NCBI RefSeq assembly: GCF_001051995.2
Contig: NZ_CP014646.1
Location: 3,038,001 to 3,102,000, forward strand
Length of the DNA stretch: 64,000 bases
Direction of reading: 5' to 3'
Origin: Thauera humireducens
GTDB lineage: Bacteria > Pseudomonadota > Gammaproteobacteria > Burkholderiales > Rhodocyclaceae
The position numbers and the translations under genes are program-made. Each line of letters opens with the position of its first letter. Position 1 is the stretch's first letter. The notes below the pieces were generated by a model, which was given only the letters and a program-made list of their open reading frames with translations, had not been told where the DNA came from and searched no databases. Shown one piece after another: positions 17,334-28,070 of the stretch.

Positions 17334-17362
17334 TTAAGCCGCAGGACGCAGGAGCCCTCTTC

Positions 17363-18712
17363 ATGAGTCTTTCCCAGCCCGCCAGCCACGCCCCGGTCGT
17401 CACCACCATGCGAGTCGTCCCGGTCGCCGGCCAGGACAGCATGCTGCTGAACCTGAGCGGCGCACACGGCCCTTACTTCACCCGCAACATCCTCATCCTG
17501 ACGGACAGCGCGGGCAATACCGGCCTGGGCGAGGTGCCCGGCGGCGAGAAGATCCGCCAGACGCTGGAAGACGCCCGCAGCCTGATCGTCGGACAACCGG
17601 TCGGCAACTGGAACGCCGTGCTCAATGCCATGCGCCAGCGCTTCGCCGACCGCGATGCCGGCGGCCGCGGCCTGCAGACCTTCGACCTGCGCGTGACCAT
17701 CCACGCCGTCACCGCGGTCGAGGCCGCGCTGCTCGACCTGCTCGGCCAGCATCTGGGCGTGCCGGTCGCGGCCCTGCTCGGCGAAGGCCAGCAGCGCACG
17801 GAAGTCGAGATGCTCGGCTACCTGTTCTTCATCGCCGATCGCAACCGGACCGACCTGAAATACCGCAGCGAAGCGGACGCCGACGAAGCCTGGTTCCGCG
17901 TGCGCAACGAGGAAGCAATGACACCCGAGGGTGTGGTGCGCCTGGCCGAGGCCGCCCACGCGCGCTACGGCTTCAACGACTTCAAGCTCAAGGGCGGCGT
18001 GCTGCGCGGCGAGGAAGAGGTGGAAGCCGTCCGTGCCCTGCACGAACGCTTCCCGCAGGCACGCGTGACGCTCGACCCCAACGGCGGCTGGCTGCTGAAG
18101 GATGCGGTGCGCCTGCTGCGCGACCTGCACGGCGTGCTGGCCTACGCGGAAGACCCCTGCGGCGCCGAAGGCGGTTTTTCCGGCCGCGAGGTGATGGCCG
18201 AATTCCGCCGCGCGACCGGCCTGCCCACCGCCACCAACATGGTCGCCACCGACTGGCGCCAGATGGGGCATTCGATCCAGTTGCAGTCGGTGGACATCCC
18301 GCTCGCCGACCCGCACTTCTGGACGCTGGCCGGTTCGGTGCGGGTGGCGCAGATCTGCCACGAATGGGGCCTGACCTGGGGCTCCCATTCCAACAACCAC
18401 TTCGACATCTCGCTGGCGATGTTCACCCACTGCGCCGCCGCCGCGCCCGGCCGCATCACTGCCATCGACACCCACTGGATCTGGCAGGAAGGCAGCGAGC
18501 GCCTGACGCGTGCGCCACTGCAGATCGTCGACGGCAAGGTCGCCGTGCCGCAGAAGGGCGGCCTGGGCATCGAGCTCGACGAGGACCAGCTCGAGAAGGC
18601 CCACCGCTGCTACCTGGAGAACGGCCTCGGCGCGCGCGACGACGCGGTGGCCATGCAATACCTGATCCCAGGCTGGACCTTCGACAACAAGCGGCCGTGC
18701 ATGGTGCGCTGA
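17363..18712 (+). CDS. gudD: Glucarate dehydratase
   Basis: 449 residues of the enolase superfamily (mandelate-racemase subgroup), full length for Gud[17 protein letters not shown] and [15 protein letters not shown] include the catalytic region with the His of the His-Asp dyad; [11 protein letters not shown] holds the KxK catalytic lysine; VTLDPNGGW and [10 protein letters not shown] carry Mg2+ ligands. It dehydrates D-glucarate to 5-dehydro-4-deoxy-D-glucarate. It is the first gene of a plus-strand sugar-acid operon that continues through garR, garL, udh and the TRAP genes. The N-terminal 15 residues are a variable leader. Confidence 0.94.
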   Translation: MSLSQPASHAPVVTTMRVVPVAGQDSMLLNLSGAHGPYFTRNILILTDSAGNTGLGEVPGGEKIRQTLEDARSLIVGQPVGNWNAVLNAMRQRFADRDAGGRGLQTFDLRVTIHAVTAVEAALLDLLGQHLGVPVAALLGEGQQRTEVEMLGYLFFIADRNRTDLKYRSEADADEAWFRVRNEEAMTPEGVVRLAEAAHARYGFNDFKLKGGVLRGEEEVEAVRALHERFPQARVTLDPNGGWLLKDAVRLLRDLHGVLAYAEDPCGAEGGFSGREVMAEFRRATGLPTATNMVATDWRQMGHSIQLQSVDIPLADPHFWTLAGSVRVAQICHEWGLTWGSHSNNHFDISLAMFTHCAAAAPGRITAIDTHWIWQEGSERLTRAPLQIVDGKVAVPQKGGLGIELDEDQLEKAHRCYLENGLGARDDAVAMQYLIPGWTFDNKRPCMVR

Positions 18713-18761
18713 GCCGCCACCCCCGACCCCACGTCATTTCATACGATCACGGAGAACTCAC

Positions 18762-19646
18762 ATGAAACTCGGATTCATCGGCCTCGGCATCATGGGCGCA
18801 CCGATGGCGGGCAAGCTGCTCGCGGCCGGTCACGAACTCTTCGCGCAGTCGCGCAGCGGGGTGCCGGCCGAACTGCTGGAGAAGGGCGCCAAGGCCTGCG
18901 CCAACGCCCGTGAAGTGGCACAGCAGGCCGACATCGTCTTCCTCATGGTGCCCGACACGCCGCACGTCGGTGAGGTGCTGTTCGGCGAGGACGGCGCCGC
19001 CGCAGGCCTGTCCGCCGGCAAGATCGTGGTCGACATGAGCTCGATCTCGCCGATCGCCACCAAGGCATTCGCCCAGCGCATCAACGCACTGGGATGCGAA
19101 TACCTCGACGCGCCGGTGTCGGGCGGCGAGGTCGGCGCCAAGGCCGGCACCCTGACCATCATGGTCGGCGGCAACGAAGCCACCTTCGAGAAGGTCAGGC
19201 CGCTGTTCGAGCTGATGGGCAAGAACGTCACCCTGGTCGGCGGCAACGGTGACGGCCAGACCTGCAAGGTCGCCAACCAGATCATCGTAGCCCTCAACAT
19301 CGAGGCCGTCGGCGAAGCGCTGCTGTTCGCCTCCAAGGCGGGCGCCGATCCGGCCAAGGTACGCCAGGCGCTGATGGGTGGCTTCGCGTCCTCGCGCATC
19401 CTCGAGGTGCATGGCGAGCGCATGATCAAGCGCACCTTCAACCCCGGCTTCCGCATCGAGCTGCACCAGAAGGATCTCAACCTCGCGCTCGAAGGCGCAC
19501 GGGCCCTGGGGCTGTCGCTGCCCCACACCGCCAGCGCGCTGCAGCTGATGAACGCCTGCACCGCCCACGGCGGCGCGGCCTGGGACCACTCCGGCCTGGT
19601 GCAGGCCCTGGAGATCGCCGCCAACCACAAGATCGCCGGCAACTGA
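18762..19646 (+). CDS. garR: 2-hydroxy-3-oxopropionate (tartronate semialdehyde) reductase
   Basis: 294 residues, beta-hydroxyacid dehydrogenase family. [20 protein letters not shown] is the N-terminal NAD(P)-binding motif; [22 protein letters not shown] is the substrate-binding segment; [14 protein letters not shown] contains the catalytic Lys. It reduces tartronate semialdehyde from the GarL reaction to D-glycerate. GGAGAA precedes the ATG. Position after gudD and before garL fits the pathway order. Confidence 0.93.
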   Translation: MKLGFIGLGIMGAPMAGKLLAAGHELFAQSRSGVPAELLEKGAKACANAREVAQQADIVFLMVPDTPHVGEVLFGEDGAAAGLSAGKIVVDMSSISPIATKAFAQRINALGCEYLDAPVSGGEVGAKAGTLTIMVGGNEATFEKVRPLFELMGKNVTLVGGNGDGQTCKVANQIIVALNIEAVGEALLFASKAGADPAKVRQALMGGFASSRILEVHGERMIKRTFNPGFRIELHQKDLNLALEGARALGLSLPHTASALQLMNACTAHGGAAWDHSGLVQALEIAANHKIAGN

Positions 19647-19740
19647 GCCCCCGACCCCGACCGCTCTCCCAGGCGGGCGCCATGGACGACGCCCGTCGCC
19701 GCGGTGCCTGCCACCTCCAACAGCCCTGACGGAACCGACC

Positions 19741-20505
19741 ATGGACCTGCCCATCAACCGTTTCAAGCACGCCATCCAGTCCGGCCAGAAGCAGATCGGC
19801 CTGTGGTCGCACCTGTGCAGCAACATCAGCACCGAGATCCTCGCCCATTGCGGCTACGACTGGCTGCTGCTCGACATGGAGCACTCGCCCAACGAGGTCG
19901 GCACCATCCTGTCGCAGTTGCAGGCGATGAACGGCGGCACGGCCTCGGCCATCATCCGCCCCTACTGGAATGACATGGTGCTGTTCAAGCGCCTGCTCGA
20001 CATCGGCGTGCAGACCCTGCTCGTCCCCTACGTGCAGACCGAGGAAGAGGCCCGCAACGCCGTCGCCTACACGCGCTACCCGACCCAGGGCGTGCGCGGC
20101 TACGCCGGCGCGCCGCGCGCGTCCAACTACGGCCGCGTCAAGGATTACGCCCATCGTTGCCAGGACGAGATCTGCGTGCTGGTGCAGGTCGAGACCATCG
20201 ACGGGCTGAAGAACCTGGAAGCGATCGCCAGCGTGGACGGCATCGACGGCGTCTTCATCGGCCCGGGCGACCTGTCGGCCGCACTCGGCCATCTCGGCAA
20301 TCCCAAGCACCCGGACGTGCTGGCCGCGATCGAGGACGCGATCCGCCGCATCCAGGCCTGCGGCAAGGCCGCCGGCATCCTGACCGGCGACGAGGCGCTG
20401 GCGCAGCGCTACGTCGAACTCGGCTGCCTGTTCGTCGCCGTTGGCGCCGACCAGAACGTGCTGCGCGACGGCGCACAGGCACTGGCTGCACGCTTCAAGG
20501 GCTGA
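19741..20505 (+). CDS. garL: 5-keto-4-deoxy-D-glucarate aldolase, HpcH/HpaI class II aldolase
   Basis: 254 residues. [57 protein letters not shown] and [30 protein letters not shown] are conserved throughout the metal-dependent HpcH/HpaI aldolases; the Glu and Asp of the last motif bind the divalent metal. It splits 5-keto-4-deoxyglucarate (2-dehydro-3-deoxyglucarate) into pyruvate and tartronate semialdehyde. The neighbours gudD and garR make GarL more likely than the homoprotocatechuate enzyme HpcH. Confidence 0.9.
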   Translation: MDLPINRFKHAIQSGQKQIGLWSHLCSNISTEILAHCGYDWLLLDMEHSPNEVGTILSQLQAMNGGTASAIIRPYWNDMVLFKRLLDIGVQTLLVPYVQTEEEARNAVAYTRYPTQGVRGYAGAPRASNYGRVKDYAHRCQDEICVLVQVETIDGLKNLEAIASVDGIDGVFIGPGDLSAALGHLGNPKHPDVLAAIEDAIRRIQACGKAAGILTGDEALAQRYVELGCLFVAVGADQNVLRDGAQALAARFKG

Positions 20506-20534
20506 ACTCCCGCTTCGAACCCAGGACGACCATC

Positions 20535-21356
20535 ATGCTCGACAAACCCGCCTCCCCCATCCGCTTCAAGCGCCTGCTACTGACCGGCGCGGCCGGCAAC
20601 CTCGGCAAGGTGCTGCGCCCCCGGCTGCGCGCCTACTGCGACGTGCTGCGCGTGAGCCACCGTTCGGACCTCGGCGCCCCCGAGGCCGGCGAAGAGATCA
20701 TGATCGCCTCGCTGGAAGACAAGGACGCCATGCTGGGCCTGCTCGAAGGCGTCGACGCCGTGGTGCACATGGGCGGCGTATCCACCGAGCAGCCGTGGGA
20801 GCCGATCCTCGCCGGCAACATCGTCGGCGCCTACAACCTGTACGAGTCGGCGCGCAAGAACGGGGTCAAGCGCATCATCTTCGCCAGCTCCAACCACGTC
20901 ACCGGCTTCTACCGCCAGGACGAGGTGATCGACACCCGCGTGCCGGTCCGCCCAGACGGCTTCTACGGTCTGTCCAAGGCCTTCGGCGAGAACCTCGCCC
21001 AGCTCTACTTCGACCGCTGGGGCATCGAGACCGTCAGCCTGCGCATCGGCTCGTCCTTCCCGGCCCCGGTCGACCGCCGCATGCTCGCGACCTGGATGAG
21101 CTACGACGACCTCGAGCGCCTGGTGGTGGCCGGCCTGACCGCCCCCATCGTCGGCCACAGCGTCATCTACGGCATGTCGGACAACGCCACCACCTGGTGG
21201 GACAACACCTACGCCAGACACATCGGCTACCGCCCGCTCGACAGCTCGGACGTCTTCCGCGACGAAGTCGAGGCGCGCCAGCAGACCATCGACCGCAACG
21301 ATCCGGTCGCGCTGTACCAGGGTGGCGGCTTCGTCACCAAGGGACCGTTCGACTGA
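20535..21356 (+). CDS. udh: Uronate dehydrogenase
   Basis: 273 residues, extended short-chain dehydrogenase (epimerase) fold. LLTGAAGNLGKVLRPRLR is the NAD-binding Rossmann motif and FYGLSKAFGENL contains the YxxxK catalytic pair; FASSNHVTGFY supplies the Ser. Uronate dehydrogenases oxidise D-galacturonate or D-glucuronate to the aldarolactone. The assignment to uronates rather than another sugar depends on synteny: it lies between garL and the TRAP transporter, with a lactonase-like gene in the same operon. Start at ATG 20535, consistent with family length of about 265. Confidence 0.88.
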   Translation: MLDKPASPIRFKRLLLTGAAGNLGKVLRPRLRAYCDVLRVSHRSDLGAPEAGEEIMIASLEDKDAMLGLLEGVDAVVHMGGVSTEQPWEPILAGNIVGAYNLYESARKNGVKRIIFASSNHVTGFYRQDEVIDTRVPVRPDGFYGLSKAFGENLAQLYFDRWGIETVSLRIGSSFPAPVDRRMLATWMSYDDLERLVVAGLTAPIVGHSVIYGMSDNATTWWDNTYARHIGYRPLDSSDVFRDEVEARQQTIDRNDPVALYQGGGFVTKGPFD

Positions 21357-21435
21357 CCCCGCAATCCCTTTTCATAACCGGCCGCGCACCGCCGCAAGCG
21401 GCCTCGTAGCACCTCGCCAAAGGAAGGAGACTCAG

Positions 21436-22428
21436 ATGAAAACCCGCAGGAAGTTCCTCGCCACCGGCGCCCTGATGGCGGCGCTCGGCTTCGCCGGCCT
21501 CGCTCCGATGAGCGCCAGTGCGCAGATGGTCATGAAGGCCGCCGACGTCCACCCCGCCGGCTACTCGACCGTGGTCGCGGTCGAGAACATGGGCAAGAAG
21601 GTCGAGGCCGCCACCAACGGCCGCATCAAGTTCCAGATGTTCCCCGGCGGCGTGCTCGGCGACGAGAAGACGATGATCGAGCAGACCCAGTTCGGCGCGA
21701 TCCAGATCCTGCGCACCTCGCTCGGCCCGGTCGGCAACGTGGTGCCCGAGGTCAACGTCTTCAACATGCCCTTCATGTTCCGCGACGAGGCCCACCTGCA
21801 CGCGGTGCTCGATGGCCCGATCGGCCAGGAGATGCTGGACAAGATCAGCGCCTCGCCGGCCAAGATGGTGGCGCTCGCCTTCACCGTGGCCGGCAGCCGC
21901 AGCCTCTACACCAAGAAGCCGGTGCGCACGCCCGACGACCTGAAGGGCCAGAAGATCCGCATGATGGGCAATCCGCTGTTCATCGACACCATGAACGCGA
22001 TGGGCGGCAACGGCATCTCGATGGGCTACGGCGAAGTCTTCACCGCGCTGCAGACCGGCGTGATCGACGGCGCCGAGAACAACGAGCCCAGCCTGTTCAC
22101 CTCGAACCACTACACCACCGGCACCAAGTACTACACCCAGACCAAGCACCTGATGATTCCCGAGATCATCGTGATGTCGAAGGTCACCTGGGACAAGCTG
22201 TCGGCGGACGACCAGGCGATGTTCAAGAAGCTGGGCCGTGAGGCGCAGATGGAACAGCGCGAGCTGTGGAACAAGAGCGTGGAGGAAAGCGTGGCCAAGC
22301 TGAAGGCTGCCGGCGTCGAGTTCATCGAGGTGGACAACAAGCCCTTCTACGATGCCACCGCGCCGGTGCGCGCGAAGTACGGCGAGAAGTACGCCGACCT
22401 GATCAAGCGCATCGAAGCCGTCAAGTAA
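21436..22428 (+). CDS. dctP: TRAP transporter substrate-binding protein, DctP type
   Basis: 330 residues with a cleaved signal peptide (MKTRRKFLATGALMAALGFAG..ASAQ). DVHPAGYSTVVAVENMGKKVE, the DDLKGQKIRMM motif and a GEVFTALQTGVIDGAENN stretch are DctP hallmarks; the Arg in KIRMM normally binds the substrate carboxylate. It is periplasmic and delivers its ligand to DctQM. Given the operon, the ligand is probably a uronate or aldarate. AAGGAAGGAGA precedes the ATG. Confidence 0.92.
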   Translation: MKTRRKFLATGALMAALGFAGLAPMSASAQMVMKAADVHPAGYSTVVAVENMGKKVEAATNGRIKFQMFPGGVLGDEKTMIEQTQFGAIQILRTSLGPVGNVVPEVNVFNMPFMFRDEAHLHAVLDGPIGQEMLDKISASPAKMVALAFTVAGSRSLYTKKPVRTPDDLKGQKIRMMGNPLFIDTMNAMGGNGISMGYGEVFTALQTGVIDGAENNEPSLFTSNHYTTGTKYYTQTKHLMIPEIIVMSKVTWDKLSADDQAMFKKLGREAQMEQRELWNKSVEESVAKLKAAGVEFIEVDNKPFYDATAPVRAKYGEKYADLIKRIEAVK

Positions 22429-22499
22429 GACCCAAGACGTCTCTCCCAGGGGCCGGTGTTCCGAGCGGGCATCGGCCCCACCTCCGGAGTCTTCTCCAA

Positions 22500-23033
22500 A
22501 TGAGTCATCCCTTCGTCCGGCTGATGGACCATCTCTATCACGCCTGCATCTGGGTCGCCGGCCTGTCCATCCTGGCCATGTCCCTGATCATTCCCTGGGG
22601 CGTGTTCTCGCGCTACGTGCTGGGCACCGGCTCGCACTGGCCCGAGCCGATCTCGATCATGCTGATGGTGGTGTTCACCTTCGTCGGCGCCGCGGCCAGC
22701 TACCGTGCCGGCGGCCACATCGCGGTGGCCATGCTGACCGAGCGCCTGCCCGCGACCCTGCAGGGGCTGTGCGCGAAACTGGTCGACCTGCTGATGGCGG
22801 CCATCAGCATTTTCGTCGCCTGGTACGGCATGGACCTGGTGCTGGCCACCATGGGCCAGACCGTCGCCGAACTGCCCTCGATGCCGGTCGGCTACACCTA
22901 TCTCGCACTGCCGGTCGGCAGCATGATCACCCTGCTGTTCGTCATCGAACGCATCGTCTTCGGCAGCCAGCACATGCGCCCGATCGTGCGCTTCGACGAG
23001 CACCACGAAGAACACGCCGAAGGAGGCGCATGA
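22500..23033 (+). CDS. dctQ: TRAP transporter small permease, DctQ type
   Basis: 177 residues with four transmembrane segments (about 17-40, 50-70, 92-112 and 137-157). VFSRYVLGTGSHWPEPISIML matches the conserved first-loop pattern of DctQ. The stop overlaps the dctM start region (ATGATG). The C-terminal tail is rich in His and Glu. Confidence 0.9.
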   Translation: MSHPFVRLMDHLYHACIWVAGLSILAMSLIIPWGVFSRYVLGTGSHWPEPISIMLMVVFTFVGAAASYRAGGHIAVAMLTERLPATLQGLCAKLVDLLMAAISIFVAWYGMDLVLATMGQTVAELPSMPVGYTYLALPVGSMITLLFVIERIVFGSQHMRPIVRFDEHHEEHAEGGA

Positions 23034-24316
23034 TGGACGCCCTGGTCCTGCTCGGCAGTCTCGCCGTCTTCATCGCGATCGGGGTGCCGGTCGCCTATTC
23101 GCTGGGCCTGGCGGCGCTGGTCGGCGCGCTGTGGATCGAGCTGCCGCTCGAAGCGGTCATGATCCAGCTCGCCTCCGGGGTCAACAAGTTCTCGCTGCTG
23201 GCGATTCCCTTCTTCGTGCTGGCCGGCGCGATCATGGCCGAAGGCGGCATGTCGCGCCGTCTGGTGGCCTTCGCCGGGGTGCTGGTGGGTTTCATCCGCG
23301 GCGGGCTGTCGCTGGTGAACATCCTGGCCTCGACCTTCTTCGGCGCCATCTCCGGCTCGTCGGTGGCGGACACGGCCTCGGTCGGCTCGGTGCTGATCCC
23401 CGAGATGGAGCGCAAGGGCTATCCGCGCGCCTTTGCCACCGCCGTCACGGTCAGCGGCTCGGTGCAGGCCATCCTGATCCCGCCCAGCCACAACGCGGTG
23501 ATCTATTCGCTCGCCGCCGGCGGCACGGTGTCGATCGCCAGCCTGTTCATGGCCGGCGTGGTCCCCGGTCTGCTGCTCGGGCTGACGCTGGCGATCATGT
23601 GCCTGTTCATCGCCAAGAAGCGCAACTACCCCAAGGGCGACCCGATCCCCTTGCGTCAGGCGTTGAAGATCGTCGGCGAAGCGATGTGGGGCCTGCTGAC
23701 CATCGTCATCATCCTCGGCGGCATTCTGAGCGGCGTCTTCACCGCCACCGAGTCCGCGGCAATCGCGGTGGTGTACGCCTTCTTCGTCACGATGTTCATC
23801 TATCGCGACTACAAGTGGTCGGAACTGCCCAAGCTGATGCACCGCACGGTCAAGACCGTGACCATCGTCATGATCCTGATCGGCTTCGCCGCCGCCTTCG
23901 GCTACCTGATGACGCTGATGCAGATCCCGACCAAGGTCACCGCTGCCTTCACCACGGTCTCGGACAACCGCTACGTCATCCTGGCGCTGATCAACGTCAT
24001 GCTGCTGGCGCTGGGCACGCTGATGGACATGGCCCCGCTGATCCTGATCCTGACCCCGATCCTGCTGCCGGTAGTCACCGCGCTCGGCATCGACCCGGTG
24101 CACTTCGGCATGATCATGATGGTGAACCTGGGCATCGGCCTGATCACGCCGCCGGTAGGCACGGTGCTGTTCGTGGGCAGCGCGGTGGCCAAGCTGCCGA
24201 TCGGCGTGGTGACGAAGGCGACGATGCCCTTCTTCGTCGCACTTTTCACCGTGCTGCTGCTGGTCACCTACATCCCCGGCCTGTCGCTGTGGCTGCCGCG
24301 TGCACTGGGTCTGTGA
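23033..24316 (+). CDS. dctM: TRAP transporter large permease, DctM type
   Basis: 427 residues and about twelve membrane segments. AIPFFVLAGAIMAEGGMSRRLV, SGSSVADTASVGSVLIPEM and GMIMMVNLGIGLITPPVGTVLFV are DctM motifs. It carries out Na+-coupled uptake with DctPQ. The second of two adjacent ATGs (23033) is chosen because the AGGAGG at 23021 is then six bases away; 23030 is the alternative. Confidence 0.92.
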   Translation: MDALVLLGSLAVFIAIGVPVAYSLGLAALVGALWIELPLEAVMIQLASGVNKFSLLAIPFFVLAGAIMAEGGMSRRLVAFAGVLVGFIRGGLSLVNILASTFFGAISGSSVADTASVGSVLIPEMERKGYPRAFATAVTVSGSVQAILIPPSHNAVIYSLAAGGTVSIASLFMAGVVPGLLLGLTLAIMCLFIAKKRNYPKGDPIPLRQALKIVGEAMWGLLTIVIILGGILSGVFTATESAAIAVVYAFFVTMFIYRDYKWSELPKLMHRTVKTVTIVMILIGFAAAFGYLMTLMQIPTKVTAAFTTVSDNRYVILALINVMLLALGTLMDMAPLILILTPILLPVVTALGIDPVHFGMIMMVNLGIGLITPPVGTVLFVGSAVAKLPIGVVTKATMPFFVALFTVLLLVTYIPGLSLWLPRALGL

Positions 24317-24323
24317 GCCGGCC

Positions 24324-25337
24324 ATGAGCACCGTCGTCTATGTCTCGAACGCCGACAGTGGCGACATCGCCATCCTGTCGATGGCGACCAACGGCAAGCT
24401 GGCGCCGCTCGGCACTGCCGAGGTCGGCGGCACGGTGATGCCGCTCGCCGTCAGCCCCTGCCGCCACTTCCTTTACGCGGCGCGGCGCAGCGAACCGATG
24501 GCGGTGGTCAGCTTCGCCATCGACCCCATCCACGGCGCGCTGAGCCGCCTGGGCGAAGCGCCGCTGCCGGCCAGCATGGCCTACATCGCCACCGATCGCA
24601 GCGGTCGCTGGCTGTTCGCCGCGTCCTACCAGGGTGACGTGGTCACCGTCAGTCCGATCGCTGCCGACGGCCGCGCCGGGCCGGTACGGCAGTCGATCGC
24701 CACCGGCCGCCACGCCCACGCCATCCTGCCCGCGCCGTCCAACCGCCACGTGCTCGCCACCAGCCTGGGCGGCGGTGTGGTGATGCAGTTCGCCTTCGAC
24801 GCCGCGAGCGGGCGGCTGACACCGAACGTCCCCGCCGCACTGACCGTGCGCCCTGGCGCCGGGCCGCGCCACCTGCGCTTCCACCCGAACGGCCGCTTCG
24901 TCTATCTGCTCAACGAACTCGACGCCAGCGTGGACGTGCTCGGTTTCGACGCGGACACCGGCACGCTCACGCCGCTGCAGACCGTCGATTCCCTGCCGCC
25001 CGGATTCGAGGGCGAACCCTGGGCCGCGGACCTGCAGCTCACGCCGGATGGCCGCTTCCTGTACGCCAGCGAACGCCGTTCGAGCACGCTCGCGGCATTC
25101 CGTATCGATGCCGACAGCGGCCGGCTCGCCCTCGTCGGCCACGTGCCGACCGAAATCCAGCCGCGCGGCTTCGCCATCGATAGCCGCGGGCGATGGCTGC
25201 TCGCCGTCGGCCAGTTGTCCGACCGGCTCAGCCGTTACGCCATCGACCCCGTCAGCGGCGCGCTGGCTTCCGTGCAGCGCATCGAGGTCGGCCGCAATCC
25301 GAACTGGGTCGAGATCGTCGACCTGCCCGCGCCCTGA
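24324..25337 (+). CDS. Lactonase-family beta-propeller (6-phosphogluconolactonase-like)
   Basis: 337 residues organised as seven repeating blades, each with a VYVSNADSG- or [13 protein letters not shown] strand. [23 protein letters not shown] is the family hallmark, with the Arg-His and Glu thought to act in lactone hydrolysis. In this operon the natural substrate would be the glucaro- or galactarolactone made by uronate dehydrogenase, rather than 6-phosphogluconolactone. That is an inference from position between the TRAP genes and garD. The start at ATG 24324 lies 7 bases after dctM. Confidence 0.82.
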   Translation: MSTVVYVSNADSGDIAILSMATNGKLAPLGTAEVGGTVMPLAVSPCRHFLYAARRSEPMAVVSFAIDPIHGALSRLGEAPLPASMAYIATDRSGRWLFAASYQGDVVTVSPIAADGRAGPVRQSIATGRHAHAILPAPSNRHVLATSLGGGVVMQFAFDAASGRLTPNVPAALTVRPGAGPRHLRFHPNGRFVYLLNELDASVDVLGFDADTGTLTPLQTVDSLPPGFEGEPWAADLQLTPDGRFLYASERRSSTLAAFRIDADSGRLALVGHVPTEIQPRGFAIDSRGRWLLAVGQLSDRLSRYAIDPVSGALASVQRIEVGRNPNWVEIVDLPAP

Positions 25338-25375
25338 TGCCGGACGCGCCCCTCCCGCCCACGCCGAGCCACGCC

Positions 25376-26959
25376 ATGTCCCACCGCCCCGCCCCGCTCA
25401 CGATCCGCATGCACCCCGCGGACAACGTCGCCATCGTCGCCAATGACGGCGGCCTGCCGGCTGGCACGGCGCTGCCGAACGGTCTCGTGCTGCGCGAGCC
25501 AGTGCCACAGGCCCACAAGGTGGCGCTGGTCGACATCCCCGCCGACACCGCGGTACGGCGCTACGACGTCGCCATCGGCTATGCGCTGAAAGACATCCCG
25601 GCCGGCAGCTGGGTACATGAACGCCTGCTGCGGATGCCCGAGGCGCGCGAACTCGACGGCCTGCCGATCGCCACCAGGCGCACCGCGCCCTTGCCGCCGC
25701 TGGAGGGCTACACCTTCGAGGGCTTTCGCAACCCCGACGGCTCGGTCGGCACGCGCAACATCCTCGCCATCACCACCACGGTGCAGTGCGTGGCCGGCGT
25801 GGTGGATTTCGCGGTCGCGCGCATCAAGGCCGAACTGCTGCCGAAGTACCCCAACGTGGACGACGTCGTCGGGCTGGAACACAGCTATGGCTGCGGCGTG
25901 GCGATCGACGCACCCGATGCCATCGTGCCGATCCGCACCCTGCGCAACATCAGCCTCAACCCCAACTTCGGCGGCGAGGTCATGGTCGTCAGCCTGGGCT
26001 GCGAGAAGCTGCAGCCCGAACGCCTGCTGCCACCCGGCAGCATCCCCATCGTCGACGAACGCAACGTCGCCGACGTCGGCACCAGTGCGGAACCCGGGCT
26101 CGACGTCGTCTGCCTGCAGGACGAACGCCATGTCGGCTTCATGTCCATGATCGAATCGATCATGCGCACCGCCGAGGAACATCTCGAACGCCTCAACGCA
26201 CGCCGGCGCGAGACGGTGCCGGCCGCCGAACTGGTCGTCGGCGTGCAGTGCGGTGGCAGCGATGCGTTCTCGGGCGTGACCGCCAACCCGGCGGTCGGCT
26301 TCGCCACCGACCTGCTGGTGCGGGCCGGCGCCACGGTGATGTTCTCGGAAGTCACCGAGGTGCGCGACGGCATCGACCAGCTCACCGCACGCGCCATCGA
26401 CGCCGGCGTGGCCGAGGCGATGATCGCGCAGATGGCCTGGTACGACGCCTACCTGCAGCGCGGCCAGGTCGACCGCAGCGCCAACACCACCCCGGGCAAC
26501 AAGAAGGGCGGGCTGTCGAACATCGTCGAGAAGGCGATGGGCTCGATCATCAAGTCCGGCACCGCCCCCATCTCCGGCGTGCTCGCGCCGGGCGAGAAGC
26601 TGAAGCAGAAGGGGCTGATCTATGCCGCGACCCCGGCCAGCGACTTCATCTGCGGCACGCTGCAACTGGCCGCGGGCATGAACCTGCACATCTTCACCAC
26701 CGGTCGCGGCACGCCCTATGGCATGGCAGAATGCCCGGTGATCAAGGTCGCCACCCGCAGCGAACTCGCCCGGCGATGGCATGACCTGATGGATGTCGAT
26801 GCCGGCCGCATTGCCACCGGCGACGCCACGATCGAAGACGTGGGCTGGGAGCTGTTCCACCTGATGCTCGACGTCGCCAGCGGCCGCAGGAAGACCTGGG
26901 CCGAACACTGGAAGCTCGCCAACGCGCTGGTGCTGTTCAACCCCGCACCGGTGACCTGA
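25376..26959 (+). CDS. garD: Galactarate dehydratase
   Basis: 527 residues, matching the usual size of GarD. The N-terminal SAF-like domain ([28 protein letters not shown]) is followed by the UxaA-type catalytic domain: [40 protein letters not shown] and [18 protein letters not shown]. It dehydrates galactarate to 5-dehydro-4-deoxy-D-glucarate, the same intermediate as GudD, so the two dehydratases let the operon take both aldarates. ATG 25376 gives the family N-terminus; ATG 25337, overlapping the lactonase stop, would add 13 residues. Confidence 0.93.
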   Translation: MSHRPAPLTIRMHPADNVAIVANDGGLPAGTALPNGLVLREPVPQAHKVALVDIPADTAVRRYDVAIGYALKDIPAGSWVHERLLRMPEARELDGLPIATRRTAPLPPLEGYTFEGFRNPDGSVGTRNILAITTTVQCVAGVVDFAVARIKAELLPKYPNVDDVVGLEHSYGCGVAIDAPDAIVPIRTLRNISLNPNFGGEVMVVSLGCEKLQPERLLPPGSIPIVDERNVADVGTSAEPGLDVVCLQDERHVGFMSMIESIMRTAEEHLERLNARRRETVPAAELVVGVQCGGSDAFSGVTANPAVGFATDLLVRAGATVMFSEVTEVRDGIDQLTARAIDAGVAEAMIAQMAWYDAYLQRGQVDRSANTTPGNKKGGLSNIVEKAMGSIIKSGTAPISGVLAPGEKLKQKGLIYAATPASDFICGTLQLAAGMNLHIFTTGRGTPYGMAECPVIKVATRSELARRWHDLMDVDAGRIATGDATIEDVGWELFHLMLDVASGRRKTWAEHWKLANALVLFNPAPVT

Positions 26960-27049
26960 ACCCGCAGCGTCCCCCCGCCATTACATCCGCCGCGCCCCTT
27001 CCCTGGAGAACGGGCGCGCATCACAACTTGTACAGGGAGATTCGTACCA

Positions 27050-28033
27050 ATGGACAGTCGCCGCTACTTTACCGGGCCGAGGGCCGTTCTCCTGCTCGCC
27101 ACACTGTGCTGCATGCTGTGGGGCAGTGCCTACCCGGCAATCAAGAACGGCTATGCCATGTTCGGCATCGCCGCCGACGACATTCCGGGCAAGCTGGTGT
27201 TCGCCGGCTGGCGTTTCCTGTTCGCCGGCTGGGTGCTGCTCGTGCTCGCCAGCCTGATGAAGAAGCCCGTGTTCCGGCTGACCGGTCGCGACCTCGGCGC
27301 GCTCGGCCTGCTTGGCATCACCCAGACCACGCTGCAGTACGTCTTCTTCTACGTCGGCCTGGCCTACACCACCGGCGTGAAGGGCTCGATCCTGAACGCC
27401 ACCGGCACCTTCTTCAGCGTGCTGCTGGCGCATTTCATCTATCACAACGACCGCCTGAGCTATCGCAAGGTCCTCGGCTGCACGGTGGGCTTCGCCGGCG
27501 TCATGGTGGTCAATCTGGCGGGCGGCGCGGCCGGCTTCGACTTCGAGTTCACGCTGCTGGGCGAGGGCTTCATCGTCATCGCGGCCTTCGTGCTGTCGGC
27601 CGCCACCATCTATGGCAAGCGTCTGTCGCAACGCATGGACTCGATGGTGATGACCGGCCACCAGCTCGCCATCGGCGGCGCGGTGCTGCTGGCCATGGGC
27701 TATGGCAGCGGGGGCACCCTGCAGGGCTTCACCCTCGCCTCCACCGCGCTGCTGGCCTACATGGTGGTGCTGTCCTCGGCCGCCTTCGCCATCTGGGCGA
27801 CGCTGCTGAAGTACAACCGCGTCGGCATGGTCACCGTGTACAACTTCCTGATTCCGGTGTTCGGGGCCGTGCTGTCGGCGATCTTCCTCGGCGAGGACAT
27901 CCTGCAATGGCGCAACGCCCTCGCGCTGGCGATGGTGTCGGCCGGGATCTGGTGGGTGACGACCGAGCGCAGCGCGGAAGCGACGGACGCTGCTGCAGAA
28001 CGCGCCACCGGCACGAAGGACCGGACCGCCTGA
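27050..28033 (+). CDS. EamA/DMT-family transporter
   Basis: 327 residues with ten membrane segments in two EamA repeats. LLATLCCMLWGSAYPAIKNG begins repeat 1 and the second repeat contains FAIWATLLKYNRVGMVTVYNFLIPVFGAVLS in overlapping pieces. Drug/metabolite transporters move small organic molecules. It follows garD after a 90-base gap containing an AGGGAGA ribosome-binding site, so it may belong to the operon. The substrate is unknown. Confidence 0.82.
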   Translation: MDSRRYFTGPRAVLLLATLCCMLWGSAYPAIKNGYAMFGIAADDIPGKLVFAGWRFLFAGWVLLVLASLMKKPVFRLTGRDLGALGLLGITQTTLQYVFFYVGLAYTTGVKGSILNATGTFFSVLLAHFIYHNDRLSYRKVLGCTVGFAGVMVVNLAGGAAGFDFEFTLLGEGFIVIAAFVLSAATIYGKRLSQRMDSMVMTGHQLAIGGAVLLAMGYGSGGTLQGFTLASTALLAYMVVLSSAAFAIWATLLKYNRVGMVTVYNFLIPVFGAVLSAIFLGEDILQWRNALALAMVSAGIWWVTTERSAEATDAAAERATGTKDRTA

Positions 28034-28070
28034 GTGCGAACGGCAATCTCCGTGTCGGACAGGGAATCCT

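Larger units (their letters stand above)
16967..17362. other. Divergent GntR/gudD regulatory region
   Basis: 396 bases without a gene. The stretch is clearly more AT-rich than its surroundings, especially 17205-17320. It carries the three operator-like copies and the candidate promoter listed separately. No other feature is seen. Confidence 0.7.
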